Part shown: in pieces, positions 8,499 to 16,218 of the stretch
How positions within the stretch are numbered: position 1 is the stretch's first letter
How the letters are laid out: each line of letters opens with the position of its first letter
NCBI RefSeq assembly: GCF_001483745.1
Contig: NZ_LQBL01000029.1
Location: 70,146-127,598 of the forward strand
Source: Serinicoccus chungangensis
GTDB taxonomy: Bacteria; Actinomycetota; Actinomycetes; Actinomycetales; Dermatophilaceae
Length of the DNA: 57,453 bases
Direction: 5' to 3'
Translations under genes and position numbers: made by a program
Notes under the pieces: generated by a model
The model's input: the letters and a program-made list of their open reading frames with translations, nothing else
Told to the model about the DNA's origin: nothing
Database searches by the model: none

Positions 8499-9200
8499 AT
8501 GTCCTCCTCAGAGCCACCGTGGGTGCGGCCGGTGCGCAGCGGCAACGTCTTCGAGGAGACCACCGAGCACCTGCTCCGGCTGCTGCACCTGGGCACCTTC
8601 CCGCCCGGCGCCAAGCTGCCGGCCGAGCGGGAGCTGGCCGAGTCGCTGCGGGTCTCGCGGACCACCCTGCGGGAGGTCCTGGGCGAGCTGCAGAAGGCGG
8701 GCTACGTCACGGTGAGCCGCGGCAGGTACGGCGGCACCCACGTCGCACCGACGCTGCCGCCACGCCGGGGGGAGGAAGCGCTCGACCCGGCGGAGGTCGA
8801 CGACCTGCTCACGCTGCGGGCCATCGTCGAACCCGCCGCGGCCGGCCTGGCCGCCGCCCGGGACCTCTCCATAGAGCAGCGACAGCGGCTGCGGGACGTC
8901 GCGGGGGACTGTGCCGCGGCCGGGGTGGAGCAGTACCGACCCCTTGACGCCCGGCTGCACCTCACCCTGGCCGAGCTGAGCGGCTCGCCCAGCCTGGCCG
9001 GGGTGGTGGCTGACGTCCGGGACCGCGTCACGGCGATGCTCGACCGCATCCCGCTGCTGCCTCCCAACCTCGCCCACTCCACCGACCAGCACGAGACGGT
9101 CGTGGCCGCGGTCCTGGCCGGCCGCCAGGCGGAGGCGCGGGAGGCGATGGGTGAGCACCTCGAGGGCACGGCGTCCCTGCTGCGCGGCTTCCTCGCCTGA
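8499..9200 (+). CDS. FadR/GntR family transcriptional regulator
   Basis: 233-residue regulator. The N-terminal winged helix (about 15-80) has the GntR pattern in FPPGAKLPAERELAESL, VSRTTLREVLGELQ and YGGTHV. The C-terminal FCD domain (about 100-225) is all-helical with the metal-site acidic/His residues typical of FadR members. I start it at the ATG at 8499 rather than an in-frame upstream start, because a TAGATT box sits 7 bases upstream and the added residues are poorly conserved-looking. It is divergent from the amine-catabolic operon and probably represses it until the substrate or a glutamylated intermediate binds. Confidence 0.88.
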   Translation: MSSSEPPWVRPVRSGNVFEETTEHLLRLLHLGTFPPGAKLPAERELAESLRVSRTTLREVLGELQKAGYVTVSRGRYGGTHVAPTLPPRRGEEALDPAEVDDLLTLRAIVEPAAAGLAAARDLSIEQRQRLRDVAGDCAAAGVEQYRPLDARLHLTLAELSGSPSLAGVVADVRDRVTAMLDRIPLLPPNLAHSTDQHETVVAAVLAGRQAEAREAMGEHLEGTASLLRGFLA

Positions 9201-9213
9201 GCTCGTCCCGGTA

Positions 9214-9227
9214 CGCGGGGCCCCGCG
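9214..9227. terminator. palindrome between convergent genes, possible bidirectional terminator
   Basis: A perfect 14-base GC palindrome (CGCGGGG/CCCCGCG) lies in the 29-base gap between the converging regulator and FHA genes. There is no T-run. The lack of a loop makes an effective hairpin uncertain. Confidence 0.35.
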
Positions 9228-9229
9228 CC

Positions 9230-10108
9230 TCAGCGCTCGTAGCGGTCCGGCCGTCGCTGCGGCCGCTGGCGGCTGAACTCCCCGCCCTCACGCCCGCCGT
9301 AGGGCCGACCGTGGTCGGCGAACTCCTCCCGGACGTAGACGAACCGCTGGTCCCCGCAGGTCACCGTGGCCCCGGTGCGCAGGACCACGCCCTCGCCGAC
9401 GACCGCCCCGGCGACCGACACGTCCCCGTCGACGGCGTGCACGAGGTACTCGTCGACGGACGGGTCGCGCCGCACCTCGGCGTGGTGCGCCGCGAGGCCG
9501 GGGACGACGACGTCGCTGCCCGGGTCCGACCCGATCGTGGTCGTGCCCCGTCGCAGGTATGCCGTCTCCCGCGGGCTGCCCTGCTCCGGGCCGGGGGGCA
9601 GGTAGTAGACGAGGCGGGGGTCGCCCCGTCCGAGCGGGTCGTGGGTCGTCGTGACGCGGCGCCGCCGCTGCGACGGCACGACGGGCACGGGCGGCCACGG
9701 GGTGCCGGGGGGTGTGAGGTCGGCCAGCGACGGACCTGCCTCGCCGGAGCGCCGCAGCATGCGGAGCGCGGCCCGGCGGTCCCGCACCGCCACGTGACGC
9801 GAGCCCGTGACGGCGCGGTCCAGGAACCGGGAGCGGACGTCGCCGAGGGCGAGCACCGGTCCGTCCGGGCCGGACACGACCACCGTCAGCCCGGCCTCGG
9901 CCGCCAGGGTGCCGACGTCCGAGGCGAGGTCGGCGGCTTGCCGCCGGCCCATGCCGAGCGGCAGCCCGACCAGGCGGTCCAGCGTCACCTCGATCTGTGC
10001 GCCGTCACCCCGGATGTGTGCCGTCAGCCCGTCGTCCTGGGAGCCGTCGGACGGCGACGGGGAGACGGTGAGCGTGAGGTCGGCCTCGACGCGCAGCTGC
10101 TCGACCAT
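9230..10108 (-). CDS. FHA-domain protein
   Basis: 292-residue protein. The C-terminal part (about 185-262) is a forkhead-associated domain with TTTIGSDPGSDVVVPG and AAHHAEVRRD. The usual Arg of the GR motif is replaced by Ser and the SxxH motif is relaxed, so phosphothreonine binding may be weak. The N-terminal 140 residues are alpha/beta and unrecognised. A Pro/Arg-rich linker joins the two, and a 30-residue Arg-rich tail ends the protein. No signal peptide or membrane segment is seen. It starts 3 bases after the small gene at 10112-10345, so the two form an operon. Confidence 0.75.
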   Translation of the reverse strand: MVEQLRVEADLTLTVSPSPSDGSQDDGLTAHIRGDGAQIEVTLDRLVGLPLGMGRRQAADLASDVGTLAAEAGLTVVVSGPDGPVLALGDVRSRFLDRAVTGSRHVAVRDRRAALRMLRRSGEAGPSLADLTPPGTPWPPVPVVPSQRRRRVTTTHDPLGRGDPRLVYYLPPGPEQGSPRETAYLRRGTTTIGSDPGSDVVVPGLAAHHAEVRRDPSVDEYLVHAVDGDVSVAGAVVGEGVVLRTGATVTCGDQRFVYVREEFADHGRPYGGREGGEFSRQRPQRRPDRYER

Positions 10109-10111
10109 CGC

Positions 10112-10345
10112 TCAGCCCTGGTGCTCGCGGTCCTCGGTGGTGATCCGCAGCGTCCCGTCCAGCTTCCACGTCGCGCGCGGTGCGTCCGGGCCGGTGTCGC
10201 GGGGCACCTCGACCGACATGTCCTGGAAGGTGTAGTTGATCGCCGCCCCCTGGCCGGTCAGGTAGTTCCACATCTCCTTGCCGAGGTCCGTCCACGACAC
10301 GGTCTCGCCGCTGGTCCCGGTCATCTGTCCCTGCTGCTCGCTCAT
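10112..10345 (-). CDS. small hypothetical protein, FHA-protein partner
   Basis: 77 residues. It contains SWTDLGKEMWNYLTGQGAAI, then a predicted beta-strand region around VEVPRDTG and WKLDGTLRITT. It looks like a compact conserved domain rather than a spurious frame, has a Shine-Dalgarno AAGGAG upstream, and is followed after 3 bases by the FHA gene. I do not recognise the family. Possible CarH-type repeats lie 22 bases upstream of its start. Confidence 0.65.
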   Translation of the reverse strand: MSEQQGQMTGTSGETVSWTDLGKEMWNYLTGQGAAINYTFQDMSVEVPRDTGPDAPRATWKLDGTLRITTEDREHQG

Positions 10346-10366
10346 GCTCAGCTCCTTGCGTCGGGG

Positions 10367-10398
10367 AACACGTCCAATGTGTGTTCAATGTTGTCCCA
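10367..10398. promoter_or_regulatory. short direct repeats resembling a CarH/LitR-type operator
   Basis: On the minus strand three units TGGGACAACA, TTGAACACACA and TTGGACGTGTT follow each other, with the AC core spaced 10 and then 11 bases. They share TnGRACR with the repeats upstream of the B12-binding MerR gene (26075-26107). The site lies in the divergent gap between the FHA pair and the DUF4397/sortase pair. The assignment to CarH is inference. Confidence 0.4.
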
Positions 10399-10561
10399 CT
10401 ATGGACCGCGCCTCGGACCCTCGCAACCGCAGATCCGGGACCCCTTCCACAGCTTTCGCACAAACTGTGGACAAAGGCTGAATCCGCAGCCCGGTGCCCG
10501 GACGTAGTGGGGGGTGAGGGCAGAACAGGTCTGTCCCAGCTGCGATGAAGGAGCACCCCTC

Positions 10562-11374
10562 ATGCGGAAGATCACTGCGACCACCACGGCGGCCCTGCTG
10601 GCCGGAGCCGGCACGGCGGCCTTCGCCGCCCCGGCCATGGCGGACAACCACGAGGCCACCGTCTCGGTCCTGCACGCCGTACCCGGGCTGACCGTCGACG
10701 TCTACGTCAACGGCGAGGAGACCGTCCCCGACTTCGAGCCGGGCACCCTGACCGACCCCCTCATGCTTCCGGAGGGGACCTACGACGTGGAGGTCTACGC
10801 CGACGGCGACGACCCGGAGTCCGCCGAGCCGGCGATCTCCGCCGAGGGTCTGGAGGTGCCGGGCGGTGCGAACCTCACCCTGGCCGCCCACCTGGCCGAG
10901 GACGGCACCCCGATGCTGTCCGCCTTCGTCAACGACACCTCCACGCTGGACGCCGGGCAGTCCAGGCTCACCGTCCGGCACGCCGCCGCCGCCCCGGCGG
11001 TCGACGTCCGTGCGGGTGGCAGCCCGGTGATCGAGGGCCTGACCAACCCCGACGAGGAGGTGCTCAACCTCGACGCCGGCACCGTGTCGGCCGACGTGGT
11101 GCTCGCGGGCACCGAGGACGTCGTCATCGGCCCGGCCGACCTGGACCTCGCCGAGGGCACCAACACGATCGTCTACGCGTGGGGCTCCGCCGAGGAGGGC
11201 ACCCTCGACCTGGCGGTGCAGACCATCGACGGCCTGCACGGCGACCCGGGCGGCGTGCCCTCCGGCCAGGGTGGCATCGCCACCTCGACCGGGGTGCTCA
11301 CCGTGCTCCTCATGGCCGGCGCTGCGGGCGCGGTGCTCGCCGGCAGCCGCCTGGTCCGTCGCGAGGTGGCCTGA
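10562..11374 (+). CDS. DUF4397 surface protein with C-terminal membrane anchor
   Basis: 270 residues. A signal peptide (cleavage near APAMA, about residue 25) is followed by two DUF4397-like halves beginning VSVLHAVPGLTVDVYVNG and LTVRHAAAAPAVDV. A Gly/Ser linker then leads to ATSTG, a hydrophobic segment (about 240-260) and a basic RREVA tail, which together look like a degenerate cell-wall sorting signal. I start it at 10562 because AAGGAG sits about 10 bases upstream and the signal peptide begins there. The class F sortase gene follows after 3 bases, so it is the likely sortase substrate. Confidence 0.82.
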   Translation: MRKITATTTAALLAGAGTAAFAAPAMADNHEATVSVLHAVPGLTVDVYVNGEETVPDFEPGTLTDPLMLPEGTYDVEVYADGDDPESAEPAISAEGLEVPGGANLTLAAHLAEDGTPMLSAFVNDTSTLDAGQSRLTVRHAAAAPAVDVRAGGSPVIEGLTNPDEEVLNLDAGTVSADVVLAGTEDVVIGPADLDLAEGTNTIVYAWGSAEEGTLDLAVQTIDGLHGDPGGVPSGQGGIATSTGVLTVLLMAGAAGAVLAGSRLVRREVA

Positions 11375-11377
11375 CCC

Positions 11378-12139
11378 TTGCACCGGACCCAGCCCCGCCG
11401 CGGCCGGCTCTCGCCGGCCGCGGCGGCGGCCCTGCTCCTCAGTCTCGCGGTCGTCGTCGGGGCCCTCTGGGGCCTGCAGCGAGGACCGCTCCCGGCTGCT
11501 GCCGACTTCGGGTCGCCCGCCCCGGCGCCCACGACCGGTCCGGCAGCACCGGGCGCCGCGGTGGACCCTGTCCCCACCGCGGCGCCACCGGGGGGCGGAG
11601 GGGACGACGCACCCGCGGGGCAGGCCGCCCCGCGGGTCGTCGTGCCCCCACCCGACGTCCGGGACGCCTCGGTGGAGGCCGCGGCGGCGCAGGGCGCTCC
11701 GGCCCCCACGCGCCTGCTGGCTCCCAGTCTCGGGCTGGACGTGCCCCTGGACGCCGTCGGCGTCACCGGCGACGGACTCATGGAGATCCCCGAGGACGCC
11801 GACCGGGCCGGGTGGTACCGGCACGGGCCGGCCCCGGGGGAGGACGGCTCCGCGGTCATCGCCGGCCACGTCGACGACCGGGAGGGGCCCGGGGCCTTCC
11901 TCGCCCTCAACAGTGCCGAGCAGGGCACCCCGGTGACCATCGTCCGCGAGGACGGTTCTCGGCTCGACTACGTCGTCACCGCGCGGCGGACGACCGACAA
12001 GAAGGAGCTGCCCGTCGATGACCTCTTCGACCGTGAGGGAGAGCAGCGCCTGCAGCTCATCACCTGCACCGGCGAGTGGTCCGAGCGTGCCGGGAGCTAC
12101 ACCGACAACCTCGTCATCACCGCCACGCCGGCGCCCTGA
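11378..12139 (+). CDS. class F sortase
   Basis: 253 residues, TTG start 3 bases after the DUF4397 gene. One N-terminal membrane segment (about 12-34) is followed by a long Pro/Gly/Ala linker to about 105. The sortase barrel then follows: catalytic His in VIAGHVDD, catalytic Cys in LQLITCTGEW and a nearby Arg in SERAGSYTDN. Class F enzymes in actinobacteria are commonly paired with a DUF4397 or similar surface protein. Its substrate is probably the protein encoded just upstream. Confidence 0.87.
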   Translation: MHRTQPRRGRLSPAAAAALLLSLAVVVGALWGLQRGPLPAAADFGSPAPAPTTGPAAPGAAVDPVPTAAPPGGGGDDAPAGQAAPRVVVPPPDVRDASVEAAAAQGAPAPTRLLAPSLGLDVPLDAVGVTGDGLMEIPEDADRAGWYRHGPAPGEDGSAVIAGHVDDREGPGAFLALNSAEQGTPVTIVREDGSRLDYVVTARRTTDKKELPVDDLFDREGEQRLQLITCTGEWSERAGSYTDNLVITATPAP

Positions 12140-12143
12140 GCCC

Positions 12144-12172
12144 GGCGGCGGGGCCTCAGCCCCCGGGCCGCC
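12144..12172. terminator. GC-rich hairpin between convergent sortase and methyltransferase genes
   Basis: Left arm GGCGGCGGGGC pairs with the right arm ending GGGCCGCC, with a small bulge and the loop near 12155-12158. The stop codon of the minus-strand methyltransferase gene falls inside it. No T-run follows, as usual in this GC-rich genome. Confidence 0.4.
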
Positions 12173-13430
12173 GCAGGAGCAGCTGGTCCACGCCCATCCG
12201 ACCCGCCGCGAAGGTCCAGGCCGCGCCCGCGAGGTAGAGCTCCCAGACCCGGGTGACCTCCTCCCCGACGAGGCGGGCGACGTCCTCGCGCCGACGCCGC
12301 AGCCGCTCCTCCCAGGAGCGGATCGTCCAGACGTAGTGCTCGCGCAGCGCCTCGACCCCGCGCAGCTCCAGCCCGGCCCGCTCCAGCAGCTGCACGGTCG
12401 CGCCGACCGGACGCATCGACATGTCCGGGGCGATGAACGACTCGATGAACGGGCCCCCACCGGGGTTGCGGCCCGGCCGGCTCATCTGCTGCACGAGCAC
12501 GGGTGCGCCCGGGGCGGCCAGCCGGTGCAGCGTCGCGGCGTACGTCGCGTAGTTGCGGTCGCCCACGTGCTCGCCCATCTCGATCGAGGCCACGGCGTCG
12601 AAGCCGGACTCCGGCACCTCCCGGTAGTCCTGCAGCCGCACGTCGACCAGGTCGCTCACCCCCTGCTCCCCGGCCCGGGCCTGCACGAAGGCCTGCTGCT
12701 CCCGGCTGATGGTGACCGCGGTGACCCGCGCGCCGTGCTCGCGGGCGGCGTGCAGGGTGAGCGAGCCCCAGCCGCACCCGACGTCGGCCAGCCGCTGGTC
12801 CGGCCGGGTGTGCAGGCCCAGTTTGCGGCAGACCAGCTCCAGCTTGTCCGACTGCGCCTGCTCGAGGGTGTATGCCGCGTCCTCCCGGCCGCCGAGCAGG
12901 TCCGCCCCGTCGGCGGTGACGTAGGCGCAGGAGTAGGCCATCTGCGCGTCCAGGACGAGCTCGTAGAAGTCGTTGGACAGGTCGTAGTGGTGGCTGATCG
13001 CCGCCCGGTCGCGGGTCAGGCTGTGCAGGCGTCCCCGGACGACCGCCTGGGAGGCCGGTGCCGCGGGTGGCCGCCCGATGAGGCCGAGGTCCTTGGCGAG
13101 CAGGCCCAGCCCGGCGACCGCCCGGGCCCGCTCGGCCGGGGTCGGCCGGGGGGCGCGGCGCGCGAGCTCGTCCCGGACCTGGGTGAGGGCCACGCCGAGC
13201 TCACCGTCCACGAGGACCTCGCCGGTGACGAAGGCCTGGGCGGCGCCGAGCTCACCCGGCGCCCAGAGCAGCCGCCGCAGGGCCTGGGGGCTGGTCAGCC
13301 GCACCGTCGGGTGGGACCCCGGGTCGGCCCCCGCCGTCGACCCGTCCCAGGCGACGAGGTGGACCGGCAGCGGGCCACCGGCCAGCGGCTCGAGCAGGGT
13401 GGTCAGACGGGGGGCGACGGGGGAGGGCAT
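12156..13430 (-). CDS. cyclopropane-fatty-acyl-phospholipid synthase family methyltransferase (first copy)
   Basis: 424 residues. CFA/MMA-type SAM-dependent lipid methyltransferase. The N-terminal domain (about 1-130) is the lipid-binding cap. ISHHYDLSNDFYELVLD and MAYSCAYV mark the entry to the catalytic fold, the SAM loop is ADVGCGWGSLTLH, and QDYREVP and IEMGEHVG follow. These enzymes add a methyl or methylene group to double bonds of membrane phospholipid acyl chains. It is divergent from the sigma-factor gene, and a second homolog is at 18340. The two are clearly not recent duplicates. Confidence 0.87.
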   Translation of the reverse strand: MPSPVAPRLTTLLEPLAGGPLPVHLVAWDGSTAGADPGSHPTVRLTSPQALRRLLWAPGELGAAQAFVTGEVLVDGELGVALTQVRDELARRAPRPTPAERARAVAGLGLLAKDLGLIGRPPAAPASQAVVRGRLHSLTRDRAAISHHYDLSNDFYELVLDAQMAYSCAYVTADGADLLGGREDAAYTLEQAQSDKLELVCRKLGLHTRPDQRLADVGCGWGSLTLHAAREHGARVTAVTISREQQAFVQARAGEQGVSDLVDVRLQDYREVPESGFDAVASIEMGEHVGDRNYATYAATLHRLAAPGAPVLVQQMSRPGRNPGGGPFIESFIAPDMSMRPVGATVQLLERAGLELRGVEALREHYVWTIRSWEERLRRRREDVARLVGEEVTRVWELYLAGAAWTFAAGRMGVDQLLLRRPGG

Positions 13431-13476
13431 ACCCTCGACCTAAGCACACCATGCCCGCGTCGCGCGGCGGTTCGCC

Positions 13477-13482
13477 TAGGGT
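13477..13482 (+). promoter_or_regulatory. -10 box of a probable leaderless promoter for the sigma-factor operon
   Basis: TAGGGT ends 6 bases before the ATG at 13489, with no Shine-Dalgarno sequence between. Transcription would start at or next to the start codon. Confidence 0.5.
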
Positions 13483-13488
13483 TGCGCC

Positions 13489-14028
13489 ATGAGTGTGGAG
13501 GACGGCGATGACGACGCGATCGCCGCGGCGTGGGAGAACACCGAGCCGGACGCGCTGGAGCGCGCCTACCGGCGGTGGGGCGGGCTCGTCCACGGCCTCG
13601 CCCGACGCGCCGTGGGTCCGGACGACGCCGACGACGTCACCCAGGCGGTCTTCGTGTCGGCCTGGCGCGGGCGGGCGACCTACGACCGCGCCTCGGCCCC
13701 GCTCGGGGCCTGGCTGGTCGGCATCACCCGACGCCGCATCGCCGACCAGCTGCGTGCCCGGCAGCGCCAGGCCCCCGTCGCGCAGGAGCAGCAGGACGTC
13801 CCGGACGACGGCGCCTGGACGGCGGCCGACAGCACCGACCTGCTCACCATCTACGAGGAGCTGGAGCGGATCGGCGACCCGCAGCGCCGCATCATCCTGC
13901 TCGCCTACGTGGAGGACCTCACGCAGCGGGAGATCGCCGAGCGGCTCGACCTCCCGCTGGGCACGGTCAAGACCCATACGAACCGAACCCTGGCACGGCT
14001 CCGAACTCTTCTCGGAGGTGCGCGATGA
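13489..14028 (+). CDS. sigK: ECF RNA polymerase sigma factor, SigK-like
   Basis: 179 residues. Region 2 (about 22-90) contains AVGPDDADDVTQAVFVSAW, and region 4 (about 110-172) has the helix-turn-helix EDLTQREIAERLDLPLGTVK. The next gene encodes an RskA-type anti-sigma factor with a 4-base overlap. Nearby are a DUF1365 gene, an FAD oxidoreductase gene and a CFA-type methyltransferase gene, the set found at M. tuberculosis sigK (Rv0444c-Rv0449c). That gene neighbourhood, more than sequence detail, supports the SigK call. Confidence 0.85.
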   Translation: MSVEDGDDDAIAAAWENTEPDALERAYRRWGGLVHGLARRAVGPDDADDVTQAVFVSAWRGRATYDRASAPLGAWLVGITRRRIADQLRARQRQAPVAQEQQDVPDDGAWTAADSTDLLTIYEELERIGDPQRRIILLAYVEDLTQREIAERLDLPLGTVKTHTNRTLARLRTLLGGAR

Positions 14029-14756
14029 ACCACGATGAGCGGTATGCCGGACGGCCCGCCGACGACGACGGCACGCCGGAGCGTGCGCCGGAGCTGCTGG
14101 CGCGCGGCGGCGCCCTGGACGAGGCGCCGGGGCCCGCGGTGTGGGAGCGCATCCGCGCGGAGGTCGCCGGTGAGGACCAGCTCGCGTCGCGCCGCCGGGC
14201 GCGGGGTGCGGGCGCGCGGCGTCGACCCGGGCGCTGGCCCCTGCTCGCGGCGGCCGCGGCCGGTGCCCTGGTCGCCTGGGTCGGCACGCAGGTCGTGGGG
14301 GCGGGCCAGCAGGACGAGGAGATCGTGGTCGCCGACGCGACGCTGCAGGACCTGCCCGAGGCCGGCGAGACCGTCGACGGGAGCGCGGAGGTCATCAGCG
14401 TCGACGGGGAGCGGCGCCTGCGGGTGCAGCTCGACGAGCTGCCCGACACCGGGTCGGGCTACCTCGAGGTGTGGCTGCTGCGGCCGGACGTCAGCGGGCT
14501 GGTGACCGTCGGCGTCATCTCGGGCACCACCGCGGAGTTCAGCCTCCCCGCGACCGTCGACCTCGAGGAGTACCCCGTCGTCGACATCTCGCGGGAGCAG
14601 GTGGACGGCGACCCCTCGCACGGTGGCGAGAGCCTCGTCCGTGGCGAGCTGCAGACCGCCAGCGCGAGCGGAGCCGTCCCCGCCGACCCGCCACCCGTGG
14701 CCACCGACCTCCTGACCGACACCACGTCCCCCCACGACCGAGAGGCACGACCATGA
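14025..14756 (+). CDS. rskA: anti-sigma factor, RskA family
   Basis: 243 residues. The N-terminal 75 residues are cytoplasmic and would bind the sigma factor; I see no HxxxCxxC zinc motif. A membrane segment follows (about 76-95). The extracytoplasmic C-terminal domain has the RskA pattern LPDTGSGYLEVWLL and then YPVVDIS. The start at 14025 overlaps the sigma stop by 4 bases. RskA proteins are cleaved by membrane proteolysis to free the sigma factor. The signal sensed here is unknown. Confidence 0.87.
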   Translation: MNHDERYAGRPADDDGTPERAPELLARGGALDEAPGPAVWERIRAEVAGEDQLASRRRARGAGARRRPGRWPLLAAAAAGALVAWVGTQVVGAGQQDEEIVVADATLQDLPEAGETVDGSAEVISVDGERRLRVQLDELPDTGSGYLEVWLLRPDVSGLVTVGVISGTTAEFSLPATVDLEEYPVVDISREQVDGDPSHGGESLVRGELQTASASGAVPADPPPVATDLLTDTTSPHDREARP

Positions 14757-15289
14757 CCGAGCACCACGACTCCAGCCCGTCCGACCCGGTGACCGTCACC
14801 TCCGACCCCGAGGCGGTGAAGGAGGCCCACGAGGTCATGTCCACCATGGACGTGGCCATGCTCACCACCGTCGACTCCAGCTCGGGCGACGGCCGCCTCA
14901 CCAGCCGGCCGCTGTCGACCCAGGTGCACGAGGAGGACGGCGACGTGCTCTTCCTCGTGCGCGCGAGCAGCGCCGTGGTGACCGACGTGCGGGCCCACCC
15001 CAACGTCAACGTCGCCTACTCCTCGGCCAAGGCCTGGGTCTCCCTCGCCGGCAGCGCCACCGTCATCGAGGACCGCGAGCTGGTCGAGCAGCTGTGGTCC
15101 AAGGGCGCCGACGCCTTCATGGAGGGCGGTCCGGACAACCCGGACAACGTCGTGCTGAAGGTCAACGGCGACACCGTCATGTACTGGGGCGGGGGGTCGC
15201 TGGTCGGGACGGCCATCGACACCCTCAAGATGATCACCGGCAGGGGGGACCAGGAGGACGCCGGCCCGACCGTCGTCGAGCTGCCGTGA
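14753..15289 (+). CDS. pyridoxamine 5'-phosphate oxidase-fold general stress protein
   Basis: 178 residues. FMN-binding split-barrel of the general-stress-protein-26 type. Typical elements are MLTTVDSSSGDGRLTSRPLS, LFLVRASSAVVTDVRAHP and VNVAYSSAKAWVSLAGSA. It overlaps the anti-sigma stop by 4 bases and the next gene by 4 bases, so it belongs to the sigma operon. Such proteins bind flavin or F420. The substrate is unknown. Confidence 0.8.
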   Translation: MTEHHDSSPSDPVTVTSDPEAVKEAHEVMSTMDVAMLTTVDSSSGDGRLTSRPLSTQVHEEDGDVLFLVRASSAVVTDVRAHPNVNVAYSSAKAWVSLAGSATVIEDRELVEQLWSKGADAFMEGGPDNPDNVVLKVNGDTVMYWGGGSLVGTAIDTLKMITGRGDQEDAGPTVVELP

Positions 15290-16092
15290 GCACCCGCGCC
15301 CAGCAGGTCCTCGTGACCCTGGCCGCCGTCGTGTGGGTCGGCGGGACCCTCCTCGGCACCGGCGTCGTCGCCGGCGGCGGGGTGGAGACCCAGGGCGGCG
15401 GGCTCTTCTCCGACAGCGCGACGCTCATCGCGCCGCAGGGCCCGGCCTTCTCCATCTGGTCGGTCATCTACCTCGGTCTGGCCGGCTACGTCGTGTGGCA
15501 GTGGCTCCCGGCCGTCGCCGGCTCCCGCTGGGCCGACGTCACCCGCCTCCCGGCCGCGGCGGCCATCGCGCTCAACGGGATCTGGCTGCTCGTCGTCTTC
15601 GCCGGATGGATCCTGGTCTCCGTGCTCGTCATGCTCGGCATCGTCGTCTCGCTCGGCCTGGTCCTGCGCGCGACCGCGGGCCTGCCCCGGCAGGGCGTGG
15701 GGGCGGACGTCTGGGTGTCGGCGACCTTCGGGCTCTACCTCGGCTGGATCTGCGTCGCCACGTGCGCCAACATCGCCTCCTGGCTGGTCGGCCTGGGCGT
15801 GGCGACGGACAGCGCCGCGTCCACCTGGGTGACCGTCGCGGTGCTCGCCGCCGTCGTCGTCATCGCGACCCTCCTGCTGCGCAGGACCGACCAGCGGCTC
15901 TTCCAGCTCGGCCTCGCCGCGGCCGTCGTCTGGGGCACCGCCTGGGTGGCCTCAGGGCGGTTGACCGGCGAGCTGCGCTCCGAGGTCGTCGGCGTCGCCG
16001 CGGCGCTGACGGCTGTCGTCGTCGCCGCCGTGGCGGTGTGGGCGCTGGCCCGGTCCCGGCCGGGCGTCGAGGGTCGGGGCCGGACCGCCTAG
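15286..16092 (+). CDS. TspO/MBR-like membrane protein
   Basis: 268 residues with about eight hydrophobic segments and a GTG start overlapping the previous stop. The motif GPAFSIWSVIYLGLAGYVVWQ resembles the TspO/MBR (tryptophan-rich sensory protein) motif with FxxWxxxY, but the protein is longer than the usual 160 residues and probably carries an extra half. TspO proteins are linked to tetrapyrrole and oxidative stress. It is the last gene before a strong hairpin, so it ends the sigma operon. Confidence 0.65.
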   Translation: MSTRAQQVLVTLAAVVWVGGTLLGTGVVAGGGVETQGGGLFSDSATLIAPQGPAFSIWSVIYLGLAGYVVWQWLPAVAGSRWADVTRLPAAAAIALNGIWLLVVFAGWILVSVLVMLGIVVSLGLVLRATAGLPRQGVGADVWVSATFGLYLGWICVATCANIASWLVGLGVATDSAASTWVTVAVLAAVVVIATLLLRRTDQRLFQLGLAAAVVWGTAWVASGRLTGELRSEVVGVAAALTAVVVAAVAVWALARSRPGVEGRGRTA

Positions 16093-16095
16093 GTC

Positions 16096-16142
16096 CCCGT
16101 CCGGGCACCGGCCGCCCGAGGTGCGGGCGGTGCCCCGACGGG
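16096..16142 (+). terminator. hairpin terminator after the sigma-factor operon
   Basis: Arms 16096-16110 and 16128-16142 pair over 15 positions with one mismatch (CCCGTCCGGGCACCG against CGGTGCCCCGACGGG), loop 17 bases. There is no T-run. It separates the sigma operon from the FAD/DUF1365/methyltransferase operon. Confidence 0.55.
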
Positions 16143-16183
16143 ACGGGGGTGCAGGTCAGCGTGGGTGCCCGGCCCCGGTGGGG

Positions 16184-16211
16184 CAATCCGATCGGTGCCC
16201 GGGGCACGAAC
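16184..16211 (+). promoter_or_regulatory. possible SigK-type promoter for the FAD oxidoreductase operon
   Basis: CAATCC (16184-16189), 16 bases, then ACGAAC (16206-16211) resembles the mycobacterial SigK consensus CCATCC-N16/17-CCGAAT at 9 of 12 positions. The -10 element ends 7 bases before the ATG at 16219, which would give a leaderless message. The match is suggestive only. Confidence 0.35.
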
Positions 16212-16218
16212 ACCCGGC

